The notes: a model not told the origin generated them from the letters alone. Shown: positions 1 through 11,302, counted from the stretch's first letter. The stretch: 64,000 nucleotides of DNA from Triglochin maritima (GCA_963682175.1 OY821786.1:29472501-29536500), one strand, 5' to 3'. A program made the numbers and translations.

Positions 1-317
1 GTGTTGAGGCCGTGTAACCTCGTAGTTAGGCGTCGTCTAGCTGTAAGGACCTATAGCGACCTTAGGATTGCTTGAGCCTTGTTTGCTTGTGTGCTTCTAC
101 CTGTACCCATCCACCGTAGCATAAGGACTTCTTCCCTTCTCTCCTGAGTCATTCTTTCTCTCCTGAGTTCTCCCGTCTTCTCCTCTACGTACATTCTTTG
201 TTAAAAAAAGTTTTGTTTTGTGAGTGTGCACCTTTGTGCATGCTTTCGTAGACACGAGACGAGAGTGGTCGTTTGACGAGGAGCGTTGTCAATCCGGCTG
301 CGGTCGTCGATTTCTCG
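1..317 (+). other. leader of the Athila-like element
   Basis: This stretch matches, in reverse complement, the leader of the minus-strand element near 38400-38480 (shared GTTAGGCGTCGTCTAGCT). The gag frame is open from 273 but the first ATG in frame is at 318. No other gene is seen. Confidence 0.6.
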
Positions 318-1835
318 ATGCCTTCCTCCTCTCGTGTCGCACACAGTCCGGGTTCAATGGCTGCTAATTTCCGTGAGGAGGAGCAGTTGCTGGACCCACC
401 TGTTTGTCCTGTTCTTCCAGTTGTCGTTCCCATACCTCTTCGTGATCGATGCTACCCAAGCCGTACACCTCTACCCTCATGCATTGTATTACCAGAGGCA
501 AATGGGAACCATTTTGAGGTTAAGCCTCAGTTTATTTCCATGCTTCCTCACTTCACTGGGAAAGGTGACCCCTATATCTTTCTCAGGGAATTTGAGGAGG
601 TCTGTGCTATGTTCAAACTGCAACAACTTAGCACAGACTCCATTCATCTTAGGCTTGTTCCCTTTGCGCTTAAGGATGATGCCAAGAAGTGGTTGTATAG
701 CAACCAGGCGAATGGCTTTAGGACTTGGGATGAGTTTCAGTCTGCATTCCTCAAAAAGTATTTTCCAAATCATCGGACTCAAAAATTGAGGAACGAAATA
801 AATTCGTTCTATCAACATGAGACTGAATCATTCCATGCATACTTAGAGAGGTTCAAGGAGCTACTATCCTCATGCCCTCACCATGGCATCGAGTTGTGGT
901 GCCTGTGTCAGATTGTTTACGAGGGTCTTCACATCCCGTCCCAAACGCTCCTTGAGTCCATGTGTCAAGGAGAGTTCTTAGGAAAGGATGAAAGGGAGGC
1001 ATGGGCTTTCCTAGAAGACCTCGCTGAGAAAACCATGCAATGGGAGAGTGTAAGGGAACCACCTGCATCATCTAGCATAGGAGCGAGGATCGCAAATGCA
1101 AACTCGACTAGATCGGGTGCCGTATTTGCCGTCGATACCACTACGGCCACCGAGGAACGCATGGTAGCCTTAATGCACCGTATGGATTCGATTGAGCTCC
1201 AAAACCAGCACGATGTATCTCATGTGTCTGCATCTGATTCAGTTCCATGTCATTTATGTGGTAGGATAGGTCATATAGGGCGTGAGTGTGCATCCATTCC
1301 TCCTGAGATGGAACATGTAAATGCCATCGATGTTAGATCCACGAATGACCCATATTCATCATCATACAACCCTGGATGGAGGAACCATCCTAATTTTTCA
1401 TGGAACCATAACAATGTCTCAGGTGGTCCTTCAAACATTTCTCGACCACCTAACCGACCACACACCCCTCCCATGCATTCACAGTCTCATCAGCCACCCC
1501 AAAGTCAGAACACCAACCAACCAAGTTTCCCAAATTCAAACAACTTGGAAACCCGGTTTAATTCGCTTGAGAACTTAACTCGTGGACTTGAGAACTCTGT
1601 AAAAAACTTTATGTCGTCCACGAGTCAAGTTCTCACTTCGAATCAGCAGACCATCAAATCTCTCGAGCTTCAGATGGGTCAGTTGGCTCAGTCTGTACAT
1701 GAGAGAGAGAGGGGGAGCCTGCCTAGCCAACCTGTGGCTAACCCCCGTGCTCACCAGCACTCGAACATGCACAATGCAAGTTCAAGTCCACAGGGGGCAA
1801 GTGAACTACGTGGAAGAACCTGTGGACCATGTTAA
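318..1835 (+). CDS. gag: retrotransposon Gag (capsid and zinc knuckle), disrupted at its C-terminal end
   Basis: Gag forms the particle that packages element RNA. Numbered from the frame opening at 273, a plant retrotransposon capsid domain covers about residues 83-260 (FLREFEEVCAMFKLQQL, FALKDDAKKW, FHAYLERFKELLSSCPHHG). A CCHC zinc knuckle lies at 326-339 (CHLCGRIGHIGREC, spacing C-x2-C-x4-H-x4-C). A Pro/Asn/Gln/Ser-rich linker follows, as in the related minus-strand Gag. The stop at 1833-1835 is probably not original: the conserved block [12 protein letters not shown] is read in the next frame (about 1800-1900), after which the original frame resumes. Two compensating indels therefore separate this ORF from pol. 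The first ATG (318) is taken as start; 357 is also possible. Confidence 0.88.
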   Translation: MPSSSRVAHSPGSMAANFREEEQLLDPPVCPVLPVVVPIPLRDRCYPSRTPLPSCIVLPEANGNHFEVKPQFISMLPHFTGKGDPYIFLREFEEVCAMFKLQQLSTDSIHLRLVPFALKDDAKKWLYSNQANGFRTWDEFQSAFLKKYFPNHRTQKLRNEINSFYQHETESFHAYLERFKELLSSCPHHGIELWCLCQIVYEGLHIPSQTLLESMCQGEFLGKDEREAWAFLEDLAEKTMQWESVREPPASSSIGARIANANSTRSGAVFAVDTTTATEERMVALMHRMDSIELQNQHDVSHVSASDSVPCHLCGRIGHIGRECASIPPEMEHVNAIDVRSTNDPYSSSYNPGWRNHPNFSWNHNNVSGGPSNISRPPNRPHTPPMHSQSHQPPQSQNTNQPSFPNSNNLETRFNSLENLTRGLENSVKNFMSSTSQVLTSNQQTIKSLELQMGQLAQSVHERERGSLPSQPVANPRAHQHSNMHNASSSPQGASELRGRTCGPC

Positions 1836-1856
1836 TGCCATTGTGACCCTTAGAAA

Positions 1857-4514
1857 TTGGAAGCAGGTCAACAACCACGTATCCTTGCCAGAAAATCCAT
1901 CTGTCCGGCCCCTTGTGGGAATGATGGTGAGAAAGAGGCCGAGGGTGAGAGTAATACACCAAAGCCTCCTTCTCCGGCTCCGCCCAAGACATACCTACCA
2001 AAAGCTCCTTATCCGAGTAGGTTGTCTAAGAAACAGAGTGATAGTGTGGATAAAATGCTGGAGATATTTAAGAAAGTGAATGTCAACATACCTTTGTTAG
2101 ACATGATTCAACAAATACCTCCCTATGCAAAATTCCTGAAGGATCTCTGTACAATTAAGAGGAAAACCAACGTCCCTAGCAAAGCCTTTTTGGCAGCTAA
2201 TGTGAGATCTATCATCTCGAACCCTACGTACGTGAAATTGAAGGACCCGGGCAGTCCAACAATTTCATGTATCATTGTGGATTCTCGCATTAACAATGTT
2301 TTGCTAGATCTAGGGTCGGCGGTTAACCTCTTACCTGCTTCTGTGTATCAGCGATTAGGCCTAGGCACCCTCAACCCTACGAAAACAACTTTGGAGTTGG
2401 CTGATCGTTCGATCAAAGTCCCGTTGGGGGTCATTGAAGATGTCCTAATCAAGGTCGGTGATTTCATATTTCCTGTTGATTTCGTCGTCCTTGAGACCAA
2501 ACCAATTAAGACTACCCACTCTCAGATTCCCTTGATTTTGGGTAGACCTTTTTTGGCGACGTCGAATGCCTTGATCAATTGTCGTACTGGACTCATGAAA
2601 TTGTCGTTCGGGAATTTGACCACGACATTCCATGTGTTCAATATGGCTAGGCAGCCGACATCTTTCGAGGACCCCATGGAAGTCAATCTTATCTGGGACT
2701 TGGAAGAAGAATTGGAAGAAGAGTACCCCCTGATTCATGAGAATTTGAGTGATTACTTCATGGATGACTCCGATCATGAAGAGGACGGTGGTGAGTTGAG
2801 CAATGATGTGCATGTTGTTCAGTACATGCGAGCTCCTCCTATCTTACATCTCGAGCTAGATATCATGCCTCGCCTTGAGGAGCCACCCATGCCTGAGCTC
2901 AAAGAACTCCCCAAGGAATTGAAACACATTTTTCTTGGTCCCAATAGGTCATTTCCGGTGATTATTTCATCGACGTTGACTGGTGATCAAGAAGAATGTT
3001 TGATTCAAGTCCTAAAGGAGCACAAATCAGCCATTGGGTGGTCCTTGAGGGACATCAAAGGGATAAGTCAAGACGTCGTGCAGCACCACATCTTTATGGA
3101 GGATGAGGCACGACCACATCGCGACCCAGAAAGGCGTTTAAATCTAGCCATGACAGAAGTAGTTAAGAAAGAGATCATCAAATGTTTAGATCATGGCATC
3201 ATTTTCCCCATTTCGGACGGTACTTGGGTAAGTCCTGTCAAGGTTGTGCCCAAGAAGTCGGGTATCACTGTTGTCCAGAATGACAACAATGAGCTTGTAC
3301 CCACACGACTTCAAACTGGGTGGCGAGTTTGTATTGGCTATAGGAAGTTGAACGTGGTCACGCGTAAGGACCACTTCCCTCTACCTTTGATCGACCAGAT
3401 GTTGGAGGGACTCGTCGGGCACGGCTATTACTGTTTCCTTGATGGTTATTCGGGGTACAATCAAATCCCAGTCGCCCCCGAAGACCAGGAGAAAACCACG
3501 TTCACTTGGCCTTTTGGGAGGTTTGCCTATAGACGGATGCCTTTTGGACTATGCAATGCACCTGCAACATTCCAACGTTGCATGTTAAGTATCTTTTCCG
3601 ATATGGTCGAGAACTTCCTTCAGATCTTCATGGATGATTTCTCAGTTCATGGCACCTCCTTTTATGAGTGCTTGCACCACCTGAGCCTTGGTCTCAAAAG
3701 GTGTTCGGAAACGAACTTAGCCCTTAATTGGGAAAAGTGTCATTTCATGGTCACAAAAGGCATCGTGTTGGGTCATGTGGTATCTCGTGATGGTATCGAG
3801 CTGGATAGGGCAAAGATTGAACTTATTTCTAGGCTTCCGCCACCGACCTCGGTAAAAGAAATCCGTTCATTCCTTGGCCACGCCGATTTTTACCGGCGAT
3901 TTATTAAGGATTTCAGCAAGATAGCTCGTCCTTTGACGAGCTTGCTTGCTAAAGGAACCTCCTTTGAGTTCACACCCGAGTGCCTGACTGCTTTTGAGTT
4001 TCTGAAGCGTGAGTTGACCTCCGCTCCTATTATTAAGGCACCGGTGTGGACTCTACCTTTCGAGCTGATGTGTGATGCTTCTGATTACGCGATAGGAGCG
4101 GTTTTGGGTCAGAAAGTCGACAAATTCACTCATGTGATCTATTATGCAAGTCGTACTCTCAATGACGCCCAACTCAACTACTCCGTTACTGAGAAAGAGT
4201 TCCTCGCGATCATATTTGCGTTGGAAAAATTTCGCCAGTACCTCATAGGGTCGCATGTCATCATCTACACTGATCACTCAGCTCTTCGCTACCTTTTGTC
4301 TAAAATGGATGCGAAACCCCGTCTCCTGCGTTGGATCTTGTTGTTACAAGAATTCGACCTTGAAATACGGGACAAGAAGGGATGCGAGAATGTCGTGGCT
4401 GATCACCTATCTCGCATCCCCATGGATCTTTCACCGGATCCACCGGTGAACGAGTTTTTTCCAGATGAGAACCTTATGGCAATAGCCTCACCCCCTGGTT
4501 CGCTGACATTGTGA
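1857..4514 (+). CDS. pol: Pol: aspartic protease, reverse transcriptase and RNase H
   Basis: This is the enzymatic half of the Athila-like polyprotein. After a conserved linker ([12 protein letters not shown]) the retropepsin-like active site reads [16 protein letters not shown], with Leu in place of the usual Thr or Ser. The flap-side motif [16 protein letters not shown] follows. Reverse transcriptase shows [28 protein letters not shown] and the catalytic box IFMDDFS (FMDD variant of YxDD). RNase H has [30 protein letters not shown] and [13 protein letters not shown]. There is no Met start because it is a continuation of gag. It ends at 4514 through a frameshift near the run of C at 4491-4495; the integrase continues in another frame. 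Confidence 0.93.
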   Translation: MEAGQQPRILARKSICPAPCGNDGEKEAEGESNTPKPPSPAPPKTYLPKAPYPSRLSKKQSDSVDKMLEIFKKVNVNIPLLDMIQQIPPYAKFLKDLCTIKRKTNVPSKAFLAANVRSIISNPTYVKLKDPGSPTISCIIVDSRINNVLLDLGSAVNLLPASVYQRLGLGTLNPTKTTLELADRSIKVPLGVIEDVLIKVGDFIFPVDFVVLETKPIKTTHSQIPLILGRPFLATSNALINCRTGLMKLSFGNLTTTFHVFNMARQPTSFEDPMEVNLIWDLEEELEEEYPLIHENLSDYFMDDSDHEEDGGELSNDVHVVQYMRAPPILHLELDIMPRLEEPPMPELKELPKELKHIFLGPNRSFPVIISSTLTGDQEECLIQVLKEHKSAIGWSLRDIKGISQDVVQHHIFMEDEARPHRDPERRLNLAMTEVVKKEIIKCLDHGIIFPISDGTWVSPVKVVPKKSGITVVQNDNNELVPTRLQTGWRVCIGYRKLNVVTRKDHFPLPLIDQMLEGLVGHGYYCFLDGYSGYNQIPVAPEDQEKTTFTWPFGRFAYRRMPFGLCNAPATFQRCMLSIFSDMVENFLQIFMDDFSVHGTSFYECLHHLSLGLKRCSETNLALNWEKCHFMVTKGIVLGHVVSRDGIELDRAKIELISRLPPPTSVKEIRSFLGHADFYRRFIKDFSKIARPLTSLLAKGTSFEFTPECLTAFEFLKRELTSAPIIKAPVWTLPFELMCDASDYAIGAVLGQKVDKFTHVIYYASRTLNDAQLNYSVTEKEFLAIIFALEKFRQYLIGSHVIIYTDHSALRYLLSKMDAKPRLLRWILLLQEFDLEIRDKKGCENVVADHLSRIPMDLSPDPPVNEFFPDENLMAIASPPGSLTL

Positions 4515-5794
4515 ACTATTTAGCAACCGGGGAGGTGTCGGCTCATTGGAGACACAGTGAGACAGCGAAATTCAAGTCGTTAGTCAAGCACTTCTATTGG
4601 GATGATCCATACTTATTTATGTATTGTGCTGATCAAATCATAAGGATGTGCATTCCTGACGACGAGATTCAGAGTGTCTTGTCCTTTTGCCATAAGGAGG
4701 CATGTGGTGGGCAGTTCGGTGCCAAGAAAACCGCTGCCAAAGTGCTCCAATGCGGTTTTTACTGGCCTACGTTGTTCCAAGATGCTTTTGCATTTTGCAA
4801 AGCATGCGATAGGTGCCAACGTGTGGGCCGCATTGGTAGACGAGATATGATGCCACTCAATCCTATCTTAGTGGTTAACATCTTTGATGTTTGGGGAATT
4901 GACTTCATGGGTCCTTTCCCCGTGTCCCATGGTCACACTTACATCTTGGTGGCGGTCGATTATGTGTCAAAGTGGGTTGAAGCAATCCCCACTCGCACTA
5001 ACGATCGCAAGGTTGTGATCAAATTTCTTAAAGAACACATCTTCGCGAGGTTTGGGGCACCTCGTTGTATCACAAGTGATCGGGGGACACACTTTGTGAA
5101 CCGATCCCTTGAGGCAGTGTTGAGGAAATACTCCATCACGCACAAGTTGGCCACACATTATCATCCTCAAACCTGTGGCCAGGTGGAAATTTCCAACCGT
5201 CAACTTAAGCAAATTCTTGAGAAAACGGTTAATGCTTCAAGGAAAGATTGGTCGGTCAAGCTTAATGATGTATTGTGGGCTTTCCGCATTGCATTTAAAA
5301 CCGACCTTGGCATGTCCCCCTACCGGCTAGTTTATGGCAAAGCTTGCCATCTTCCGGTAGAACTTGAGCACCGGGCATTATGGGCAATCAAACATCTTAA
5401 CATGAGTCTTGATGTTTCCGGTGCCAATCGTAAGTTAGACCTCAACGAGGAGTTGAGAAATGAAGCTTTTGAGAATGCCATGATCTGCAAGTCCCGCACT
5501 AAAATTTTCCACAATCGCTTGGTGCGAATCAAAACTTTCGAAGTGGGACAAAATGTCTTGTTGTATAATTCTCGCCTCCACTTGTTTCCGGGGAAACTTC
5601 GGAGCCGTTGGTCAGGGCCCTTCATTGTTTTAACCGTCTCGCCTCATGGGGCGATTGAGATTCAAAATCCTAGGAATAGGGACGTGTTAAAGGTTAATGG
5701 ACAACGCCTCAGACCATACTTGGAAGGAACCACGGCAGAGGTCGAGGTGGAATTCGTGCCTTTGCACGAATTCCCCGCGTATGTGGTCACTTGA
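4511..5794 (+). CDS. pol: Integrase and C-terminal part of Pol
   Basis: This inserts element cDNA into the host chromosome. The zinc-binding HHCC region is seen as FCHKEACGG and [19 protein letters not shown]. The DDE core has [19 protein letters not shown] and [12 protein letters not shown]. The C-terminal segment ([20 protein letters not shown]) is typical of plant Ty3 integrases. The frame is entered by frameshift from the RNase H ORF, and comparison with the minus-strand element (near 33980-33910) shows the conserved sequence FADIVNYL crossing the junction. The frame opens with GTG, which is a continuation and not an initiation codon. Catalytic residues are all present. Confidence 0.93.
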   Translation: MNYLATGEVSAHWRHSETAKFKSLVKHFYWDDPYLFMYCADQIIRMCIPDDEIQSVLSFCHKEACGGQFGAKKTAAKVLQCGFYWPTLFQDAFAFCKACDRCQRVGRIGRRDMMPLNPILVVNIFDVWGIDFMGPFPVSHGHTYILVAVDYVSKWVEAIPTRTNDRKVVIKFLKEHIFARFGAPRCITSDRGTHFVNRSLEAVLRKYSITHKLATHYHPQTCGQVEISNRQLKQILEKTVNASRKDWSVKLNDVLWAFRIAFKTDLGMSPYRLVYGKACHLPVELEHRALWAIKHLNMSLDVSGANRKLDLNEELRNEAFENAMICKSRTKIFHNRLVRIKTFEVGQNVLLYNSRLHLFPGKLRSRWSGPFIVLTVSPHGAIEIQNPRNRDVLKVNGQRLRPYLEGTTAEVEVEFVPLHEFPAYVVT

Positions 5795-6247
5795 TGTGAT
5801 CTATCCCCCCATTTGTTTGTACATATCAGTTTTTGGTTAAAAAAAGAAAAAGAAAAAAAGAACAAATTGATAAAAAGCAAAAAAATGAAAGGCCTATGTG
5901 ATATTTTCCCTTTCCTTGTTAATAACGCGTTTTTCCATTGCCCTACGCGTTGTTCCATCATGAGAAACCGCGTTTCTCTTTTGTCTGTCGCCTCCACCCA
6001 AAGTTGTGCCCCAGATCCAAAGAACAGACCGCTAATTAGCGGTTTGAAACCGCCAGTTAGCGGTCAGTTTATCTTCGTTGCCTTTGTTTCTTCGTCTGGG
6101 GGTTTTCTTTGGGGTTTTTCTGTTGGAAGAGTGGTCTGGGTTCTGTTTTTCTGCTGGCGTCGGTGTTCGGTGACCTCTCCGCTCGTTCCGTGTTCGTCTT
6201 CGCCGTCGTGTGCCTCACCGCTAAAACTCGCCAACGTAGGTTCAGGT
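5795..6247 (+). other. spacer between integrase and ORF3 with palindrome pair
   Basis: An A-rich tract lies at about 5838-5885. At 6027-6065 there are two adjacent imperfect palindromes (gaccgctaattagcggt and accgccagttagcggt). They match the palindromes found in the LTRs and leaders elsewhere in the window. The ORF3 frame is open through this spacer but lacks recognisable protein similarity before 6248. Confidence 0.55.
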
Positions 6248-7027
6248 ATGGCCAGCCATCATTTAATTCCAAAACTCAATTTTGCCTCCCTGATTCGTGA
6301 ATTCGGAGAACCCTTCTACAATCGAATCGTAGCTAAAGGGTGGTACCATTTATTGTATGAGGGCGATGAATCCATGTACGTAGAGCCTCTCGTACATGAA
6401 TTCTTTACTAAACTCGAGTGTCACCAGACCGGTCCACTCGAGTTCAGCATCACTCTCAGAGGGGTGAAACACACCGTGACACCCCAGCTAATCTCCGACT
6501 CGACTGGGATCCCCTTGGTTGATGAGCTCGCGCCTACCCACGATATCAATTTTTATCGATCTATGCTTGGGCGTGGGCAGCCTGTATCATCACATGGGGG
6601 AGTACCTAATGCGCACATTTACTCCAATGTGCACATTATAGCCAGGTGGGTGTGTAGAAATGTGTTTGGCCAAGAGCGGACCTCGACATTTTTCACACCT
6701 CGTTTGCGAATCGTGTATAGTCTGATGGACGGTCCACCACACTTCATTTGTCGAACGTTGTTCGACGTTTTGGTGAACGCCAGGCTGAAAGATATACGTT
6801 GTTTGCCGACTCTCGTTACCAAATTGTGTGGCATGTTGGACATCCCACGATTTGAGCGCATGCTGAGTCGCCAAGGCACCGACCTCGAGGTAGCAAAGAT
6901 GATGTCGTCATTTCGCCATTGCCTTCCTGAGGCATGGGTGCCTGACTTTATGGAGGAGGATGTTAGAGCTCAGGAACGCTCTTTAACACCAACATTTCTG
7001 AGATGGCAGTCAAGCAGCATAACCTAA
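6248..7027 (+). CDS. Athila-type ORF3, 'putative plant transposon protein'-like
   Basis: An open frame downstream of integrase encodes about 259 residues from ATG 6248; the same frame is open from 5813. It contains FGEPFYNRIVAKGWYHLLY, LVHEFFTKLECH, PLEFSITLRGVKHTVTPQLI and HIIARWVCRNVFGQERTS. I recall such proteins after integrase in plant Athila-like elements, annotated as putative plant transposon protein or Transposase_32-like; their function is unknown. No obvious transmembrane segment is present, so I do not call it env. ATG 6248 (MASHHLIPKLNFASLIREFG) is preferred because similarity to the family type starts there. The related minus-strand element at 31055-32630 lacks it. It may be 3'-truncated. 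Confidence 0.62.
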   Translation: MASHHLIPKLNFASLIREFGEPFYNRIVAKGWYHLLYEGDESMYVEPLVHEFFTKLECHQTGPLEFSITLRGVKHTVTPQLISDSTGIPLVDELAPTHDINFYRSMLGRGQPVSSHGGVPNAHIYSNVHIIARWVCRNVFGQERTSTFFTPRLRIVYSLMDGPPHFICRTLFDVLVNARLKDIRCLPTLVTKLCGMLDIPRFERMLSRQGTDLEVAKMMSSFRHCLPEAWVPDFMEEDVRAQERSLTPTFLRWQSSSIT

Positions 7028-8454
7028 TCTTAGCCAAGCAAAACCGGAAGATATATAGGAAGTTGTCGGCTCTTGAGAGAAGTGCCTCTTTGGGCACTTC
7101 TGGCCGCCGTCATTAGTCCGGTACACCCTATCCATGCATTGGCACCGTTTTGCCATACATTGAGGACAATGCATGGATTAGGTGTGGGGGGGTGTCTTTA
7201 CGTGTGTACATAGTCGAGTCTTTCTTTTTTATTTTTGTTTTCTTTTGTGTGCATTGCTAGGGTCATGTTAGTGTGCCGCATTTAACATTGATATATATAT
7301 ATATGCTTGCCATGATCCTTGGGTGACTTGTGTTCTTTTGCTTGCCGAGTGCTTTAAAATTTCCACATTTCTTTCAAAATCTTCATGTGTTTGCGAAAGA
7401 AAATGTTTTTTAGGTTTTGCGTGTGTTCAGCATGTGCAAAACCGTTGAGAGGCAAAGTAAAAAGAAAGCTCCCAAAATTGTCTTGAACTTGATTAATTAG
7501 GATTTTTTGTTTACTGGCTTTAGGTCTTATCGAGTCGTTAGGATGCACCCCGGTTTTCCCTCGGGGGGCGTGTAATCATAGGGTTTCAGCACTCAAACAA
7601 TTAAAGAAGTCCACCCTGAACGTAGTGAGTCAAATAATTCGTGTCTGTTAGTATAAGGAAGTTTGTCGTAGTCAAGGGCCCTTAATCTCTTTTTGTGAAA
7701 CTTAAGTGTAGGGGTTTTGGTTCCCATGTAGATATATAAATAAGTGGTGTTCTCTCTTCTCACACGGCTCCTGTCACTCGGGAAAGTAGGTCTGAGGGGA
7801 CTTTGTGCCTGGTGCTTTTGAGTCATCTGACTTGGGATGCGCCGACCGAACTCCCGTTACACGGGAGGTAGGGATCGCCCTATGTGGAGATTTGGGGGAA
7901 GGTGTACGTGATAGTGTAAGTCCTCATAGGAAATGATGCATGAAACCTGACCCTGGGAGAATCAAACACCAACCAATAAAATGCTCCAAAGAAAAAGAAA
8001 AAAAATGATGATGAAAAAAAAGAAAAAAAAGCAAATAAAAACCAAAATGGACTCTACACATTGTATCACTTTCAGAAGTTAAGGTTGCCCATGTCTTTCA
8101 CTTAAGTCCTTAACTAACTCTCACGAATAACTCATTAGGCAAGGTGTGTGGACCGATTACATATATAGAGTCGACTTGTAGTATTACCGCGTCCCATGAT
8201 CGACAATATGAGTCCAACGAGTCGTGTAGCTAGATTGATTAATGCATCTTGTTCAGATTTTGTGGGTATATCCGCTAAAAACCCTCAGGAGACAACACTC
8301 CTCGTCCTTGGCGACAAGGAGGTTTAGCGGCTTGTTGCACGTGCTAAGTGCAAACGTGATTCCTACGAAAGTGAGTTAGGATTTCTTGTTTTTCGTACGC
8401 TTTTCTCTTTCTTTGTTTTGCTCGGGACTAGCAAAAGTTAGGTGTAGGGGTATT
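7028..8454 (+). other. noncoding 3' internal region and polypurine tract
   Basis: No credible ORF. It contains the motif gaggacaatgcatgga, then ggtgtgggggggtgt (about 7180-7196), a purine-rich stretch (about 7983-8040), and ends with aaaagttaggtgtagggg directly before the LTR, a likely plus-strand primer (polypurine tract, about 8432-8451). The same segment, inverted, is in the minus-strand elements at 13791-14886 and 31055-32340. Confidence 0.7.
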
Positions 8455-9853
8455 TGATTGACATCATTTCATGCTTATATTCGTATCTTATATCCATTAT
8501 CTTTCACCTAAACAATGCTATGTTATGAGTTTTATGTTTAGTTTTCAAGAATAAATAAGTTTGAAGAGATGAAGCATAAAAGGACCCAAAAGCTGGGAAA
8601 AAGGACTGAATTGTGAGATCTGGGGACCAAGATGCAAGGGAGAAGGACCTGAACGCAAGACAGAAGGACCTAAGAGCAAAACAGAACACTCCACATTATC
8701 ATGGGGAGTATTTTAGCAATTCGATTCGGGTCGGAGCTCCAACAAACCAAGTAGATGCATCAAAGACAAAGAATACCATCCAGGAAAGCCTCCAAGAAAG
8801 CCCAGACTAATCCGGATCCTGTAGACCGCCAATTGGCGGTCTGGAACCGCTAATTGGTGGTCCAGGTGGATCCGAATCCGCTTAGCTTTTTTTGGCGTGT
8901 GTATTAGAGCGTGTTTATGCTATTTATGGTATTTGTTTAGTCCCACATCGGGGGATTGTCCCGGATTAGATTTTTCTCTAGCTATAAATAGAACTCTTCC
9001 GCTTCCATTGTAATTACTCCATGCTTGTGGCCATTCTCCCTAATTGAAGTGAAAGCCCTGAAGCAAGAAACTCAATAGGGGAGATGCTACTGGTATTGTG
9101 GATCTTCAATCAATAAAATTTCCTTTGTTTTGTGCTTCTTTTATTGTTGGTGCATGTTTTAGTTTAATCGTCTTTTATTTCTAGCTTAGTTTTAATATGC
9201 TTTCTTTGCCGAGTTTAATAATTAGTGTAATGTTTAGTGAGTAGTTCCATCCCCTTTGGGGGGTGGAGTAGATGTACATACATGCATTAGAGAGAATGGG
9301 ATGAATGCTTTATTTTTGATGTGTTGATAAAACTAGAATATATGCTTGCTTGTTTAGGATAGAATTTATAACTTGATGAGGTTTGCCAAAATGATTAGAC
9401 ACCTCTCATGCTTGTTTAGGTTCTGAAATAAACAACTTGCATATGTAAATGTTAATCAACTAAGTTGGTCAATAGATTGATAGGTTTTGCCATAACATTT
9501 AGACACTTCCTATGCTTGATAAACACCACCTTCATGTGCTTAAAGAATGTATTCTACACCCACCTCTTTGCATGTGTGCACTCACTCCACCCCTTGGGGG
9601 TTTTCCCATTTCTGTATTCTAGCATTCTTCTTTTGTTCTTAGCTTAGTTTTCATTTCATTGTTTGTTTCTTTCGTTCGCATTTCATACTTCTTAGCGTAG
9701 TTTAGTGTAGAGTAGCATAATCAATCTTTCTCCCCCAATTTTTGCCACTTCATTTCTGATAAACAAGAGGCTGCTAACCTCCCTGAGGACGACCCGTACT
9801 TGCCACCACTTCATCGCGGCCATGCACTTGCGGTTTAATTAAAACGTTCAACA
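8455..9853 (+). repeat. 3' LTR of the Athila-like element
   Basis: It begins TGATTGACATCATTTC after the polypurine tract and ends GTTCAACA. It holds the palindrome pair at 8823-8863, a TATA box (TATAAATA, 8983-8990), a polyadenylation-like AATAAA (9112-9117), and near its end the motif CATGCACTTGCGG (9821-9833) shared by all related LTRs in the window. The sequence after 9853 is peptide-gene flank; gtgat at 9854-9858 would be the target duplication, but the 5' side is not in the window. Confidence 0.88.
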
Positions 9854-10631
9854 GTGATCTTCAGGATAGCACAAATTAATTTGTTTCCAAAATTAAGTTA
9901 ATGATACAATTTGTTCGTTTAATAACAATATACACATCCATGATATGTAATATTGTCACAAACATATTTAGCATTTACCAATATACATGAGCCATAGCGT
10001 CTTGGAATGACAACCAACATCACACTTTGTTGCAGTAGCAACTTATTTAGGTATTACATGTTTACATTCCGTATTGGGGATGATAATTAGTGGCAACAAT
10101 GCCTTGGTCTACGAACCCACCTCCAGTGATGCCTTTTACAGCACATGATTCGACAATGGTGCCTGAATCCTTCAGCCGATTCATCATCTATTCTCCGACA
10201 CAACAACAAACAACACCTCATGTAAGTTGTAAGAAAACAATAAAAACTTTGAAATCAAGGATGCCTGTATAGTACTATAGTTATCTTGTAGCAAAACACC
10301 TAATTTAGTAGGACATGATGGAACTTCTTTTGTGAAATGATCTTCGAAATCTAGTTTATGGGGATACATTATGGTTTGCCATGTTTATACTTGCACAATG
10401 TCCTTTAGAGTTTAAGAGTGAATCTCACAAAACAGTAGTCATTTATTGTTACATATTAAGCTTGGTTGGTTTTAGATCCCATTCGCACAAGAAAGGATAG
10501 ATGTATTAGTTTGATATGCTTTAATTAACTTGTTATGTAGTATGAGTTTTATTTTAAAAGAATGCAGAATTATGTTTACAATACTAACCAGCGAGGTCGA
10601 TCCTGTCAAAGGCTACTTCAGACATGGAAAC
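9854..10631 (-). pseudogene. inverted fragment of the small cysteine/tryptophan-rich peptide gene (copy I)
   Basis: On the minus strand this matches gene A from its downstream flank back into exon 2. Exon 3 is 10087-10187: acceptor tag before 10187, then DDESAEGF, RHHCRIMCCKRHHWRW and VRRPRHCCH, stop TAA at 10087-10089. Exon 2 is 10589-10631 with a GT donor (gttagt). A chromovirus-like LTR starts at 10632, two bases inside the acceptor side of exon 2. Exon 1, the promoter and the start codon are absent, so the fragment cannot be expressed as a normal precursor. Its cysteine pattern differs from genes A and B: Trp to Cys twice and Cys to Arg once. The downstream flank is cut by the 3' LTR at 9853. 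Confidence 0.82.
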
Positions 10632-11282
10632 TGTAATGCCCCCGATCTCGCGGGTACGCACATTAGGAAAGGAAGACAAGTGTCGCGATCAGAGACCTCC
10701 GCGATGACCGAAGGAGTTACAAAAGAAAGATAGTACCGACTAACTCGACAATACTTAACCGACAGACATGGATAGATAATTAGGACAAATGATTATCCAT
10801 GTATACATAAAAGATCCAATTACAATACATCGAGTTTCAAAGGGAAATACAATAATAAAAGCGGAAACAACAATAACTGAAAACTCTGGTCGACATGTCC
10901 CTCATGTACAAAATCTTCGACACTCATCCTATTAACCCCTCTCTCCCCAAAATCCCTAAACCCAAACCCATCTCCCTTCCTCATCCTCCTCTCCCTTCCT
11001 CCGTACACCGACGACGACGGCGGCGAGGAGCTCTGGCGTCCGCACGTGTGCGTGGAGGGGAAGGCATCTCCTTATCCGGTGAGTTCTTCTCGACTCGATT
11101 TGAGTCATGGTATGCCACCCACCTTTTTATTTCGGGTCCTTAGGGGTAGACCTATGTTGAGGGATTTGGGCGTAAATTTTAATTGAGGCCTCGAGTTGGT
11201 TATTTCAGTTAATGTCCCTTTTTCGTTTCCTTTTAGTGTTATGATTATTGCTATGTCCCGAGTGCGGATTAGGGGTGTTACA
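10632..11282 (+). repeat. LTR of a chromovirus-like Ty3/gypsy element
   Basis: It begins TGTAATGCCCCCGATCTC and ends GGGGTGTTACA, the imperfect inverted ends usual for plant chromovirus-type LTRs. It is followed by gcttggcatcagagctcagg, matching an initiator-Met tRNA primer site. Its left end is exactly where homology with peptide-gene exon 2 breaks off. The matching 3' LTR is not in the window. Confidence 0.78.
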
Positions 11283-11285
11283 GCT

Positions 11286-11302
11286 TGGCATCAGAGCTCA
11301 GG
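11286..11302 (+). other. primer binding site (tRNA-iMet type)
   Basis: TGGCATCAGAGC starts four bases after the LTR end. The usual plant sequence is TGGTATCAGAGC, so one base differs. Confidence 0.7.

Larger units (their letters stand above)
1..9853 (+). mobile_element. Athila-like Ty3/gypsy LTR retrotransposon, 5' end outside window
   Basis: The order is leader, gag, protease, reverse transcriptase, RNase H, integrase, an extra ORF3, a long noncoding stretch, a purine-rich tract and a 3' LTR. Integrase after RNase H is the Ty3/gypsy order. The long noncoding 3' region and the protease motif DLGS in place of DTG or DSG fit Athila-type elements, as does the tRNA-Asp-type primer site of related copies in the window. 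The 5' LTR lies left of position 1. Frameshifts in gag-pol make it non-functional as it stands. The 3' LTR abuts the downstream flank of an inverted peptide-gene fragment. Confidence 0.93.

Noticed and set aside
5813..6247. N-terminal extension of ORF3
   Set aside because: It translates an A-rich tract and the palindromes, with no recognisable similarity; ATG 6248 fits the family better.
6248..7027. ORF3 as an envelope protein
   Set aside because: No signal peptide or transmembrane segment is seen, and its conserved blocks resemble plant transposon-associated proteins.
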